Shown: one piece after another, positions 10,195-19,287 of the stretch
Position numbering within the stretch: the stretch's first letter is position 1
Layout of the letters: each line of letters opens with the position of its first letter
NCBI GenBank assembly: GCA_030426395.1
Contig: JAUHYE010000003.1
Location: forward strand, 21,005 to 85,004
DNA: 64,000 nucleotides
Direction: 5' to 3'
DNA from: Phycisphaerae bacterium
GTDB lineage: Bacteria; Planctomycetota; Phycisphaerae; Phycisphaerales; UBA1924
Position numbers and translations under genes: made by a program
The notes under the pieces: model-generated
Seen by the model: only the letters and a program-made list of their open reading frames with translations
Told to the model about the DNA's origin: nothing
Database searches by the model: none

Positions 10195-10318
10195 TTCATT
10201 TCTCCCTATGTCCCTAACCCAAGATATCCGAAATGCGGCCTTGGTGCAATCCGACCAAAGCCCAAGAACCGCGACGGAATGTGCCCACGGCGACGCCGCG
10301 CGTCGATATCCTCCGCCC

Positions 10319-11056
10319 ATGGCCAACATCCTCGTCGTCGGACCGCATCCTGATGATCAAGAGCTCGGCATGGGCGGCGCGATCGCCAAGCTGGCCGAGC
10401 AGGGGCACGACGTGCTGCTGGTCGACGTGACCAACGGCGAGCCAACGCCGTATGGCGATCCAGTGACGCGTGCCGCCGAGGCGAAGAAGGCGGCGGAGAT
10501 CCTGTCGCCCGACCCGGCGAAGTTTCCCGATGCCAAGCCGGTGCAGCGTGTGCTGCTAGGCATGCCCAATCGGTTCGTCGAGCACACCATCGCCGCGAGG
10601 CACGTGATGGCGGGCGTGATCCGGGCCCACCAGGCGAGCATCGTGTTCACGCCTTTCTTCGAGGATGCGCACCCCGACCATCGTGCCGTCACGCGGATCG
10701 TCGAGGACGCGCGATTCGACGCCAAGCTGACGGGCATCGACATGCCGGCGCCCGAGGGGATGGCGGCGGGCGAGCCGATCTATCCCAAGTGGCTGTTCTA
10801 CTACTACGCCACGCACCTGCGCTGGGTGGCCAACCCGAGCTTCATTCTCGACGTGACGGGGTACGTGGAGCGCAAGATCGAGTCGATCCGAGCGTACCAC
10901 ACGCAGTTCGTGCTGCCCGAGAAGAACCGCAAGGTGATCGACTGGGTCGAGGCGAGCGGGACGTATCTGGGCAGCCGGATCGGGGTTGGGGCGGGGGAAG
11001 GGTTTTTTACGAAGGAGCCGGTGGGGCTGGACGGGATCGAGAGTCTTGTGGGCTAG
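10319..11056 (+). CDS. PIG-L family deacetylase
   Basis: MANILVVGPHPDDQELGMGG (PHPDD motif), FEDAHPDHRAV. Confidence 0.88.
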   Translation: MANILVVGPHPDDQELGMGGAIAKLAEQGHDVLLVDVTNGEPTPYGDPVTRAAEAKKAAEILSPDPAKFPDAKPVQRVLLGMPNRFVEHTIAARHVMAGVIRAHQASIVFTPFFEDAHPDHRAVTRIVEDARFDAKLTGIDMPAPEGMAAGEPIYPKWLFYYYATHLRWVANPSFILDVTGYVERKIESIRAYHTQFVLPEKNRKVIDWVEASGTYLGSRIGVGAGEGFFTKEPVGLDGIESLVG

Positions 11057-11358
11057 AGGTAGTCATCCGCATTGATCGTCTTCGGCCCCTCACTCCCGGC
11101 CGTGCGTTCGTAGTAGCCGTCGCCCTTCTTCTCGAACTTCGTGAAGCCGAGTTCGCCCAGGCGCTTGTTGCTCATCTGGGTCTTGTTGAGGTCGCTCCAC
11201 TTGCCGGCGATGGCGGGCGCGGAGATCGCGCGGCGGCAGGGCTGGCCGGTCTCGGGGTGCTCGGTCAGCGGCTCGTCGGCCATGCGCTGGACGTACTCGA
11301 AGGTCTTGCCGGTGGGCTCGCCCTTCTTGTCCAGGAGTTCATAGTCATAGGTGGGCAT
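11053..11358 (-). CDS. FmdB-like small protein
   Basis: MPTYDYELLDKKGEPTGKTFEYVQRM...HPETGQPCRRAIS, resembling FmdB-type sequences but lacking the complete CxxC pairs. Confidence 0.55.
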   Translation of the reverse strand: MPTYDYELLDKKGEPTGKTFEYVQRMADEPLTEHPETGQPCRRAISAPAIAGKWSDLNKTQMSNKRLGELGFTKFEKKGDGYYERTAGSEGPKTINADDYL

Positions 11359-11366
11359 TGTCTATT

Positions 11367-12872
11367 TTACGCCGGAAGGTCGCCCGCCGTTCGGCTGAGC
11401 GCGCCTGACAGAATAAACGCCAATTCCAGGGCCTGGGCGTAGTTCAGGCGCGGGTCGCAGGCGGTGGCGTAGTTCTCGGACAGTCGCTCCTGCGTCACGC
11501 CCGAGGCACCGCCGATGACCTCGGTCACGTCGTGCCCGGTGACCTCGACATGCACGCCGCCGAGCACGGTGCCGGCCTGGGCGTGGGCGGCCATCGTGCT
11601 GCGCAGCTCGGCCACGATCGCGTCAAAGCTGCGCGTCTTGCGGCCGTCGTCGGTCACGTGGCCGTTGCCGTGCATGGGGTCGCACAGCCAGACGGCCGGC
11701 TCCCCCGACTTCTCGACGGCTCGCAAGATCGGCGGCAGCGCGTCGACCTTCGTCGCGCCCATGCGCGAGATCAGCACGATCTTGCCCGGCTCGCGCTTGT
11801 GGTTGAGTGTGCGCAGCAGGGCGACGGCCTCGTCGGGATCGATGCTCGGGCCGATCTTCACGCCCACGGGGTTGGCGATGCCTCGGAAGAACTCGACGTG
11901 GGCGCCGTCGAGGGCGCGGGTGCGCTCACCAATCCAGGGCAGGTGGGTGGTGAGGCAGTAGTAGCCGTCGCGGCGGGGAACCTTGCGGGTCTGGGCACTC
12001 TCGTATTCGAGATTGAGCCCCTCGTGGCTGGCGAAGAAATCGACGCGGCTGACCTCGTGCATCGAGTTTTCGCCGATGAGCTCGGCGAAGCGGATGGCGC
12101 TGCGCACCTCCTGGCTCATGCGCTGGTAGCGCTCGCGCAGGTCGCCAGAGAGCTGGGCGTTGGTCAGGAACCGCAGATCCCACTGCTCGGCGTGGTGCAG
12201 GTCGGCGAAGCCGCCGGTCGCCAGCGAGCGGATGAAGTTGAGCGTCATGGCCGCGTGGTGGTAGCCGGCCAGGAGCAACTCCGGGTCGGGCCGGCGGGCG
12301 CCCGGGGTAAAGTCGGCCTTGTTGACCAGGTCGCCGAAGTAGCTGGGAAGCTCGCAGGCCTGGCCGTCGATGTCGCCGGTCTCGGTCGGCTTGGAGCGGG
12401 GCTTGGCGTACTGGCCGGCCAGGCGGCCGATGCGGACCACGGGCTTCTGCGAGCCGTGGATGAGTACGAGGCTCATCTGGAGGAGGATCTTGAGTGTCGC
12501 GGTGATGGTGGCCGGGCTGCACTCGTCGAGGGTTTCGGCGCAGTCGCCCCCATGGATGATCAGGCGCTTGCCGGCCTGGGCGTCGGCGAGGTTGGCCTTG
12601 AGGCTCTCGATCTCCCACGAGGTGACCAGCGGCGGCAGGCCGGCCAGGCGATCGACCGCGCGCTTGAGGGCGGCAGGGTCGTCATATTGAACGGTTTGAG
12701 CGCGCGGGCGCTGCTGCCAACTCGTGGGCGTCCAGGGCGATCGGGCGGTGGATTGGGCAGTAGATTGGGGCACTGGCGGCTTTCTTCGCGCGGTTTTTGC
12801 GCGTTTGGGGCAGATTTTCTTTTTTTTCGTCGGATTCGCTGAATGACATGCGGTGAAGGGTCGATGCACCAT
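11367..12872 (-). CDS. 3-deoxy-7-phosphoheptulonate synthase, class II (plant type)
   Basis: SWQQRPRAQTVQYDD, LIIHGGDCAETLDEC, VRIGRLAGQYAKPRS, SRVDFFASHEGLNLEYE, LISRMGA, CDPMHGNGH, GGVHVEVTGHDVTEVIGG. Confidence 0.95.
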   Translation of the reverse strand: MVHRPFTACHSANPTKKKKICPKRAKTARRKPPVPQSTAQSTARSPWTPTSWQQRPRAQTVQYDDPAALKRAVDRLAGLPPLVTSWEIESLKANLADAQAGKRLIIHGGDCAETLDECSPATITATLKILLQMSLVLIHGSQKPVVRIGRLAGQYAKPRSKPTETGDIDGQACELPSYFGDLVNKADFTPGARRPDPELLLAGYHHAAMTLNFIRSLATGGFADLHHAEQWDLRFLTNAQLSGDLRERYQRMSQEVRSAIRFAELIGENSMHEVSRVDFFASHEGLNLEYESAQTRKVPRRDGYYCLTTHLPWIGERTRALDGAHVEFFRGIANPVGVKIGPSIDPDEAVALLRTLNHKREPGKIVLISRMGATKVDALPPILRAVEKSGEPAVWLCDPMHGNGHVTDDGRKTRSFDAIVAELRSTMAAHAQAGTVLGGVHVEVTGHDVTEVIGGASGVTQERLSENYATACDPRLNYAQALELAFILSGALSRTAGDLPA

Positions 12873-13010
12873 GCGTTCGGGGTTATCCGCCACTGACGGC
12901 GGCCGGACGAGATGGATCAGGCCGCACAAACCATATCGCCCGGCTCTGCAGGACCAATTCGGACCTCCCGGGAGCAACCAAGACCGCGGCCGCTGTTTGG
13001 AGATTCAGGT

Positions 13011-13826
13011 ATGCCGACTTCGACTTCGACTCGCCGTAGCGGGACCAGGACCACCAGCCGCACCCACGCGGCCCGGACTGCCCCCAAGCGTCGCACCCGG
13101 ACCACCGGGAGCGCCATCGCCACCAAACGCAAGGCCACCAAGCCGAGCACCCGTAAGACCGCCGGCAAGAGCACCGCTCGCAAGACCACCGGCAGCAAGG
13201 CAACCGGTCGCAAGACCACCGCCAAGCGGACCACTGGTCGCAAGACCACGGCTCGCAAGACCGGCACCACGGCCAAGCGCCGCACCGGCACGACCGCCAA
13301 GCGCACCACGGGTGCCAAGACCGCGGCTCGCAAGCCCAGCACCCGCAAGACCACGGCCCGCAGCACCACCGGTCGCAAGACCGCCGCCAAGCGGACCACC
13401 GGTCGCACCACCACGGCCCGGAAGACGACTGGTCGCAAGACGACCGCTCGCAAGACCGGCACCACCGCTAAGCGCACCACGGCCACGCGGGCGACCACCC
13501 GCAAGCCCGCCGCGCGCAAGACCACGGCCCGTAGCACCACCGGTCGCAAGACCACGGCCAAGCGGACCACCGCCAAGCGCACCACCGCGCGGAAGGCCAC
13601 CGGTCGCACGACCACGGCCAAGCGCACCCCCGCGAAGCGGACCACCGCGAAGCGCAGCACCGCTCGCAAGAGCACGGCTCGCACCGCTACGGCCCGGACC
13701 AACGGTCGCAAGACCGCGGCCCGCAAGCCCAGCACCCGCAAGAGCCCGGCCCGCAGCACGACCTCGACGAGCCGCAGCCTGACGCTGCGTTCGGCTCGCT
13801 CGGGCAGCCGCCGCCGCGCCGCCTGA
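13011..13826 (+). CDS. Histone H1-like Lys/Arg/Thr/Ala-rich repetitive basic protein
   Basis: About 270 aa of near-uninterrupted TTGRKTTAKRTTARK-type repeats; strong terminator immediately downstream. Confidence 0.8.
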   Translation: MPTSTSTRRSGTRTTSRTHAARTAPKRRTRTTGSAIATKRKATKPSTRKTAGKSTARKTTGSKATGRKTTAKRTTGRKTTARKTGTTAKRRTGTTAKRTTGAKTAARKPSTRKTTARSTTGRKTAAKRTTGRTTTARKTTGRKTTARKTGTTAKRTTATRATTRKPAARKTTARSTTGRKTTAKRTTAKRTTARKATGRTTTAKRTPAKRTTAKRSTARKSTARTATARTNGRKTAARKPSTRKSPARSTTSTSRSLTLRSARSGSRRRAA

Positions 13827-13879
13827 TTCCACTTCACACATCCGGCCTTGCCAGCGATGGCACGGCACTGCTTCGAACG

Positions 13880-13904
13880 CCGGCCCCATGGGGCCGGTTT
13901 TTAT
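13880..13904 (+). terminator. Intrinsic terminator of the histone-like gene
   Basis: CCGGCCCC-AT-GGGGCCGG followed by TTTTTATTT. Confidence 0.85.
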
Positions 13905-13933
13905 TTGGCCTGGGGGATCGCTGGCAAATTTAT

Positions 13934-13945
13934 TTGTAGATACAA
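13934..13945. promoter_or_regulatory. Candidate operator: inverted repeat TTGTA-GA-TACAA upstream of the AhpD-like gene
   Basis: Short dyad in a locally AT-rich stretch (aaatttatttgtagatacaagaata) about 95 bp before the start codon. Confidence 0.3.
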
Positions 13946-14038
13946 GAATATGGATGGTCCGGCTGGGGTTGGTTCTGGAGCAAGCATCACAAACCCCGAT
14001 GGGAACACACGAACCATCCCCAACACAAGGAGACCGAA

Positions 14039-14587
14039 ATGCCCCGCCTGAACACCATCGACCCCGCCAACGCCTCGGGCAAGGCCAAGGAGATCTTCGA
14101 CGGCCCGTTAAAGGGCAAGCACCTGAACATCTTCAAGGGCATGGCCAACTCGCCAGCCGGCCTCCAGGCCTACCTGGGCATGAGCGGCGCCCTAGCCGGC
14201 GGCTCGCTGTCGGCGGCCGAGCGCGAGATCGTCGCCCTGGTGACGGCCCAGCAGAACGACTGCGACTATTGCCTGGCGGCCCATACGCACATCGGCAAAG
14301 GGGCAGGGCTAAGCGAGGCCCAGACCCTCGAGGCACGCCGCGGCGACATGGGCGACCCGAAGTACGGCGCCCTGGCCACCTTCACCAAGGCCCTGCTGGA
14401 CAAGAACGGCCACGCCGACGAGGGCGACCTGAGCGCCTTCAAGGCCGCGGGCTACGACGACGGCGACGTTGTGGAGGTCATCGCCAGCGTGGCGCTGAAC
14501 GTGTTCACCAACTACTTCAACCACGTGAACGGGACCGACGTGGACCTGCCCACGCCCCCGGCTCTGGAGACGGCCGGGGCTCGGTAA
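14039..14587 (+). CDS. Carboxymuconolactone decarboxylase / AhpD-like family protein
   Basis: LSAAEREIVALVTAQQNDCDYCLAAHTHIGKGAGLSEAQ: CxxC and distal His of the CMD/AhpD active site. Confidence 0.92.
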   Translation: MPRLNTIDPANASGKAKEIFDGPLKGKHLNIFKGMANSPAGLQAYLGMSGALAGGSLSAAEREIVALVTAQQNDCDYCLAAHTHIGKGAGLSEAQTLEARRGDMGDPKYGALATFTKALLDKNGHADEGDLSAFKAAGYDDGDVVEVIASVALNVFTNYFNHVNGTDVDLPTPPALETAGAR

Positions 14588-14600
14588 CCAAGGACAAGCA

Positions 14601-14632
14601 AGCCCCTCGTGCAAGCGAGGGGCTGTTTGTTT
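14601..14632 (+). terminator. Intrinsic terminator
   Basis: AGCCCCTCG-TGCAAG-CGAGGGGCT followed by GTTTGTTT. Confidence 0.8.
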
Positions 14633-14634
14633 CA

Positions 14635-14871
14635 CTATCCACGGCTCAGGCGGTTTGCTCGATAGAGCGCGAGGGCGCCGAGCGCCAGGGCCGGCAATGC
14701 CATCAGCGCCACCGCGGCCCAGATCGACCCAGGGTCCGGATCGCGCGCCACCAAGCCACCGGCGGCGACCAGGCCGACACCGGCAACGATGCACAGGCCG
14801 CCCAATCGGGTGGCGCGAATAGCCGGGCTGCACCACAGCCCGGCGGCGTTCTTGCGCTGGTTGTGCGACAC
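14635..14871 (-). CDS. Small two-TM hypothetical membrane protein
   Basis: GTG start; VSHNQRKNAAGLWCSPAIRATRLGGLCIVAGVGLVAAGGLVARDPDPGSIWAAVALMALPALALGALALYRANRLSRG. Confidence 0.5.
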   Translation of the reverse strand: MSHNQRKNAAGLWCSPAIRATRLGGLCIVAGVGLVAAGGLVARDPDPGSIWAAVALMALPALALGALALYRANRLSRG

Positions 14872-14998
14872 TTGGGCCTCTCTCTGCAATCCGAAATCCG
14901 CTCGGCAAACGACAACCGGGCGAGGAAAGCTATCGGCAACATCGCATCGTTTCCAACACCCAAGTAGCGCTTTGCGCTCGAGCACGGTACACTGCTTC

Positions 14999-15958
14999 GT
15001 GCCCACTGCGACTCCATCCAAGCCGATGCCCAAGCCCAAGTCGAAGCTGCCCAAGCCCTTGCGCCCGAAGGGCAAGAGTCTGCCCGACTGCCGTGTCTAC
15101 GTTGGCGATTGCCGGGAGTTGTTGCCGCAGATCCCCGAATGCGCCAAGGGGCAGGTGGACCTCGTGTTCGCCGACCCGCCGTTCAACTGGGCGCGCAGCT
15201 ACGACAAGTGGGACGACTCGATGCCCGACAAGGAGTACTGCGACGTGACGCAGAGCTTCGGGCGGCCGGGCGATGTGACGGCCTTTACGCAGCGTTGGAT
15301 CGATCTCTGTATTCAGGCACTCAAGCCCACGGGCAGCCTGTGGATCAACATACCCGACGACTGGGCCGCCGAGATCGTGGTGCACCTTAAGCAGCGCGGG
15401 ATGCACATGGTCAACTGGTGCGTGTGGCACTATCGCTTCGGGCAGAACACCACCAGCCGGTTCATCAACAGCAAGGTGCATGTGCTGTACTTCTGCAAGG
15501 ATCCCAAGAACCGCACGTGGAACCCCGGGGAAGTTCTCGAGCCCAGCGATCGGGCGACGACGTACTTCGACCCGCGGACGATGGACAAGAAGGACGGCAT
15601 GCCCGCAGGCATGCGCCTGCCGATGGACGTGTGGTACGGTCAATACTGGGGCCGCATCCAGGGCAACAACGCCGAGCGCCGCGGCAACCACGACAACCAG
15701 CTCCCCGAGCTCTACCTCGCCCGCGTGGTGCGTGCGACCAGCAACGAGGGCGACCTGGTGCTCGACCCATTCACCGGCAGCGGCACCACGGCCGTCGCGT
15801 CGACAGCACTCGGGCGGCGCTACGTTGGCTGCGAGTACTCGCCCGACATGGCCAAGAGCGCCATGGAGCGCGTGAACAAGGGACCGGTGCGCGACTTGCG
15901 CGCTCCGGCCCAGGCGACGGCGATCTTCAAGCCCCGGCGGCGGCGCCCCGAGGCGTAG
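14999..15958 (+). CDS. Site-specific DNA methyltransferase (N6-adenine/N4-cytosine family)
   Basis: Motif IV VFADPPFNW precedes motif I-type VLDPFTGSGTTAVAS (beta-type order); GTG start proposed. Confidence 0.9.
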   Translation: MPTATPSKPMPKPKSKLPKPLRPKGKSLPDCRVYVGDCRELLPQIPECAKGQVDLVFADPPFNWARSYDKWDDSMPDKEYCDVTQSFGRPGDVTAFTQRWIDLCIQALKPTGSLWINIPDDWAAEIVVHLKQRGMHMVNWCVWHYRFGQNTTSRFINSKVHVLYFCKDPKNRTWNPGEVLEPSDRATTYFDPRTMDKKDGMPAGMRLPMDVWYGQYWGRIQGNNAERRGNHDNQLPELYLARVVRATSNEGDLVLDPFTGSGTTAVASTALGRRYVGCEYSPDMAKSAMERVNKGPVRDLRAPAQATAIFKPRRRRPEA

Positions 15959-15961
15959 GGC

Positions 15962-17542
15962 CTACTCGCAGCCGGCGTCGAACTCGTTCTGGAACGTCAG
16001 GAAGTCGAAGATGGTCAGCTCGCCGTCGCCGTCGAAGTCGGCCGCCAGGTCTCCCGCGTCGAACTCGTTCTGAAACGCCAGGAAGTCGAAGATGGTCAGC
16101 TCGCCGTCGCCGTCGATGTCGACCCGGCACGGCGCGGCTTCGAGTACGTCGGCCACGCCGTCGCGACGCACGTTGTACTGGTACGTGCGTACCGGAGCCA
16201 GCGCGGAGTCGTACACGATCGAGTCGGACGCGAGCTGGAAGAGGTAGGTCTGGTTGTTGATCTGGTCGTTGCCGCTCACGCTCAGGTCCAGGAAGCCGTC
16301 GCCGTCGAAGTCGCCGATGGTGGGCGACTGCTGGAACGACGAAGCCGTGCCAACGGGCAGCGGCCAGCCCGAGATGGGCGTGCCGTCGTGGTTGAAGCCG
16401 TAGAGCGGCGTGACGGCCGTGTTATCGTCGACGAGCAGCTCGACCGCGCCGTCGCCGTCCACATCGGCAACCATGATCTGCGCGTGCACAGCGCCCACGA
16501 CGCCGGTCACAGGCCAGCCGGGCAGCGGCACGCCGTCGCGATCCCACACTTGAATGTTGGCGAGTGGCGCGGGCGTCAGCGTCCGATCGCCGATGGCGAT
16601 GTCGAGGTTTCCGTCGCCGTCGATGTCGGCGATACTCGGCGGCGTGAAGATCGAGAACTCGGTGGTGGTGGGCCAACCCGGGCGCAGGTTGCCCGCAAAG
16701 TCGAGCACGTACACGCGGCCAGTGAACGGATCGACCTCGTTGGTCGTCGCGAACACGATCTCTCGCGCACCATCGCCGTCCAAGTCGGCCAAGCCGGCGG
16801 AGTTGTAGTTCAGCGTCTGGATGGTGCCGCCATCGGCCGGCGTGTACGGGAAGCCGGCGAGCGTGTTGCCATCGGCATCGAAGGCGTACACGGTGTAGAA
16901 CGACGACACGACGATCTCGGGCTGGCCGTCGCCGTTAATGTCGCCCACGGCCGGCGATGCGCCGCTCGAGATGTCGTCGAGCACAACGGGGAAGCCTGCG
17001 CGTTGCGTGCCGTCGCCCTCGAGGGCCGAGAGCTGCGCTACTCCGCCCGAGTTGGCGTTGACCAGGATCTCCAGGTCGCCGTCGCCGTCCAGGTCGGCGA
17101 GCGCCGGGCTCTTGAACGGACCGCCCACCGAAACCGGGAAGCCCGGCACGGTCGAGCCGTCCTTGTTGATTGCAAACACGTTGCCGCGGATGCCGAAGAA
17201 GAACGTCTGCACGACAATCTCGTCTTCGCCGTCGCCGTCGACATCGCCGAAGGCGGGGGCGCCGAAGGTACCGTGGCCGGCGGTCAGCAGACGCGGGAAC
17301 CCGGGCACGTTGGTGCCATCGAGGTTGAGCGCGTGCAACTGGTCCTGGACGACGTGCACCATTTCGAGTTCGGGGTCGGCGTCCATGTTGACCATCATGC
17401 CGCCGTCGACCGACGGGCCGGGGCCGAGGATGAGCGGCCAGCCGTCACGGGTTTCGAAGCCGGGCACCTGCGCGAGGGCCGGGGTGGCCAGGCCGGCGGC
17501 CAAGAGCAGACAGCAACAGCGGTGGGTGTGGTTGAACGACAT
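15962..17542 (-). CDS. FG-GAP/VCBS repeat exported protein with GC-type dockerin-like C-terminus
   Basis: Repeated GDVDGDGEDEIVVQ / ADLDGDGDLEILVNA / ADIDGDGNLDIAIGD units; C-terminus CRVDIDGDGELTIFDFLAFQNEFDAGDLAADFDGDGELTIFDFLTFQNEFDAGCE. Confidence 0.9.
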   Translation of the reverse strand: MSFNHTHRCCCLLLAAGLATPALAQVPGFETRDGWPLILGPGPSVDGGMMVNMDADPELEMVHVVQDQLHALNLDGTNVPGFPRLLTAGHGTFGAPAFGDVDGDGEDEIVVQTFFFGIRGNVFAINKDGSTVPGFPVSVGGPFKSPALADLDGDGDLEILVNANSGGVAQLSALEGDGTQRAGFPVVLDDISSGASPAVGDINGDGQPEIVVSSFYTVYAFDADGNTLAGFPYTPADGGTIQTLNYNSAGLADLDGDGAREIVFATTNEVDPFTGRVYVLDFAGNLRPGWPTTTEFSIFTPPSIADIDGDGNLDIAIGDRTLTPAPLANIQVWDRDGVPLPGWPVTGVVGAVHAQIMVADVDGDGAVELLVDDNTAVTPLYGFNHDGTPISGWPLPVGTASSFQQSPTIGDFDGDGFLDLSVSGNDQINNQTYLFQLASDSIVYDSALAPVRTYQYNVRRDGVADVLEAAPCRVDIDGDGELTIFDFLAFQNEFDAGDLAADFDGDGELTIFDFLTFQNEFDAGCE

Positions 17543-17683
17543 GGCGGTCTCCTTCTTCCGATCTCGTGCGAAATTGGGTGTGTCGGGAGCGGGAGTGACT
17601 CGTGCTGTGTTCGGTTTTCACACATGGGGCCCGCCCCGACGGTTCACTCTACCTGATCCGCCAAGCCAGCACAAGAGGTTTCT

Positions 17684-17705
17684 CAAATATTTCTAGAAAT
17701 ATTTG
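17684..17705. promoter_or_regulatory. Perfect 22-bp palindrome, candidate operator
   Basis: CAAATATTTCTAGAAATATTTG is identical to its reverse complement; about 42 bp before ATG 17748. Confidence 0.6.
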
Positions 17706-17747
17706 CATGGGTGGTGCCAACTCGTGATTCTGGCTCTAAACTGAATC

Positions 17748-18989
17748 ATGACCGCCATTGGTCCCATACCAGCCGCCACCAGCACGCTCGACGCGGAGGT
17801 AGTCGATGCGGTCGTGAGCCTGCGGGGTGCTTATGCGGACCTACTGGCTGCAATTCCCAGGGAGGGAGCCGGGGCAATCGGTGTTGAGCGGGCTCTGGGC
17901 ATCAGCAAGAAACTGGCTTGGCAGGTGTACCGGGTGGCAACGGCGGAGAACCCGCTGAGCTCGGGGGCCAGGGTGCCGGGCAAGGCCGCGGCCCAACAGG
18001 TGATCGCGGCGGCCGCGCGGTTAGGTGTTGCGGCGGAGGTCACCGATCGAGTCAAAGTCGCGACGATTCGGTTCCATGCCGTGGTAAGCGAGCACGCCGA
18101 CGATCGCAGCAGCTTCGACCTCATGGTCCGCTCGGTCACGGGCGAGGGGCTCGCCGGGCACGACGCCGAACTCAAGCGTACGGCGTACCGCGTCAATCGC
18201 GAATTGATGGGACGCTGCTGCGATGTCGACCTGTTCACGCTGCTCGTCGCGCTGTCGGAGAAGCCTGGGCACATGGATATGTGCTCGCTCCGCGGCTTGC
18301 ACGGCTTGCGTCGGCTGCGGCCCGACGTTCCGCTGATTATTTCACGCCATCGCTTCGATCAGGGCGAAGGCAACGTGCGGCAGCGCGAGCCGGTGTTCCA
18401 GAGCGCGTTCGCCGATGGCCCGACCGCGCTGGTGGCCGAATTTTCGACCAAGCCGCTGCCCCATATCGCGGCGCACACGGGCCAGGATGGCTACACGCGT
18501 TTCGTCGCGAACGTCGACCGATTGGGCACGAGTTCGGCAGTCAGTTGTTACCTGGCGGACCAGACGCGGGGGCTGCCCATCCGCTCGCCCGATGGCTCGT
18601 GCGCGATCGGCAACATCCACGAGATCGGCACGCCCGCCGAGACGTTGTACCAGGACATGCTGATCGATCGCCGGCTGCTCTCCGAGGACGCGTTTGGGCC
18701 GATCTCGCCCGAGCTTCGTGTGCTCTCGCGTCGGCTCGAATCGACGAATTGGCCGGGCGAAGACACCGGCGTGCTGCTGCCCGTGTCCGAGCGCATCGTT
18801 CGCGGCGGTCGTGGCTTGCCTGCGCTCAGCGCTCCCGAGCTGCCCGACTATCCGGGCATGGTCGAGAGCGTCACCAAGCAGCTTGGCTGGGACGCGGGCA
18901 ACATGGTGCTGTTCCGCGTGCGCATCGAGCACCCGGTACTGCACTCGGTGGTGTGGGTGCGGCTCGACCTGGCCGACAGGCTCGATTAA
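17748..18989 (+). CDS. Hypothetical protein with HTH-like N-terminus
   Basis: 413-aa ORF; N-terminal GAIGVERALGISKKLAWQVYRVATAENPL resembles a helix-turn-helix segment. Confidence 0.75.
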   Translation: MTAIGPIPAATSTLDAEVVDAVVSLRGAYADLLAAIPREGAGAIGVERALGISKKLAWQVYRVATAENPLSSGARVPGKAAAQQVIAAAARLGVAAEVTDRVKVATIRFHAVVSEHADDRSSFDLMVRSVTGEGLAGHDAELKRTAYRVNRELMGRCCDVDLFTLLVALSEKPGHMDMCSLRGLHGLRRLRPDVPLIISRHRFDQGEGNVRQREPVFQSAFADGPTALVAEFSTKPLPHIAAHTGQDGYTRFVANVDRLGTSSAVSCYLADQTRGLPIRSPDGSCAIGNIHEIGTPAETLYQDMLIDRRLLSEDAFGPISPELRVLSRRLESTNWPGEDTGVLLPVSERIVRGGRGLPALSAPELPDYPGMVESVTKQLGWDAGNMVLFRVRIEHPVLHSVVWVRLDLADRLD

Positions 18990-19261
18990 CGAGAAACTTG
19001 GCTCGCCAGCGCCGCCAGCGCCTTCACGTCTTGCTCTTCCACGATCCGGTCGATCTGCGCGTCGGGCACGCCCTTCTGCTTCAGGGCGGCGCGGGCGCTG
19101 TTCCACAGGCGCTTGATGGGCGCCTGTTTGCCCTCGGCCATCGCGAGGTACAGCTCGGACACGACATCACCCAGACGCGTCTCGACGATCGCGTCCTTGT
19201 TCGCGTAGTAGCGGTTGACGATGCGCTTCTGGTTGGCCGACAGGTCCGGGCGCTTGGCCAT
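18986..19261 (-). CDS. Small conserved-looking hypothetical protein immediately downstream of rpsU
   Basis: MAKRPDLSANQKRIVNRYYANKDAIVETRLGDVVSELYLAMAEGKQAPIKRLWNSARAALKQKGV..., 91 aa. Confidence 0.7.
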   Translation of the reverse strand: MAKRPDLSANQKRIVNRYYANKDAIVETRLGDVVSELYLAMAEGKQAPIKRLWNSARAALKQKGVPDAQIDRIVEEQDVKALAALASQVSR

Positions 19262-19287
19262 CGGCGCGGCTCTCCAGTGCGGTGTGC

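Noticed and set aside
13011-13826. Possible CRISPR or satellite array suggested by regular repeats
   Set aside because: Repeats are in frame, degenerate and encode a continuous basic protein; there are no unique spacers.
12917-13889. Minus-strand ORFs of 294 and 306 aa with GLA/VVL repeats
   Set aside because: Reverse-strand shadows of the repetitive histone-like gene; no independent start/RBS or domain support, and the terminator orientation supports the plus strand.
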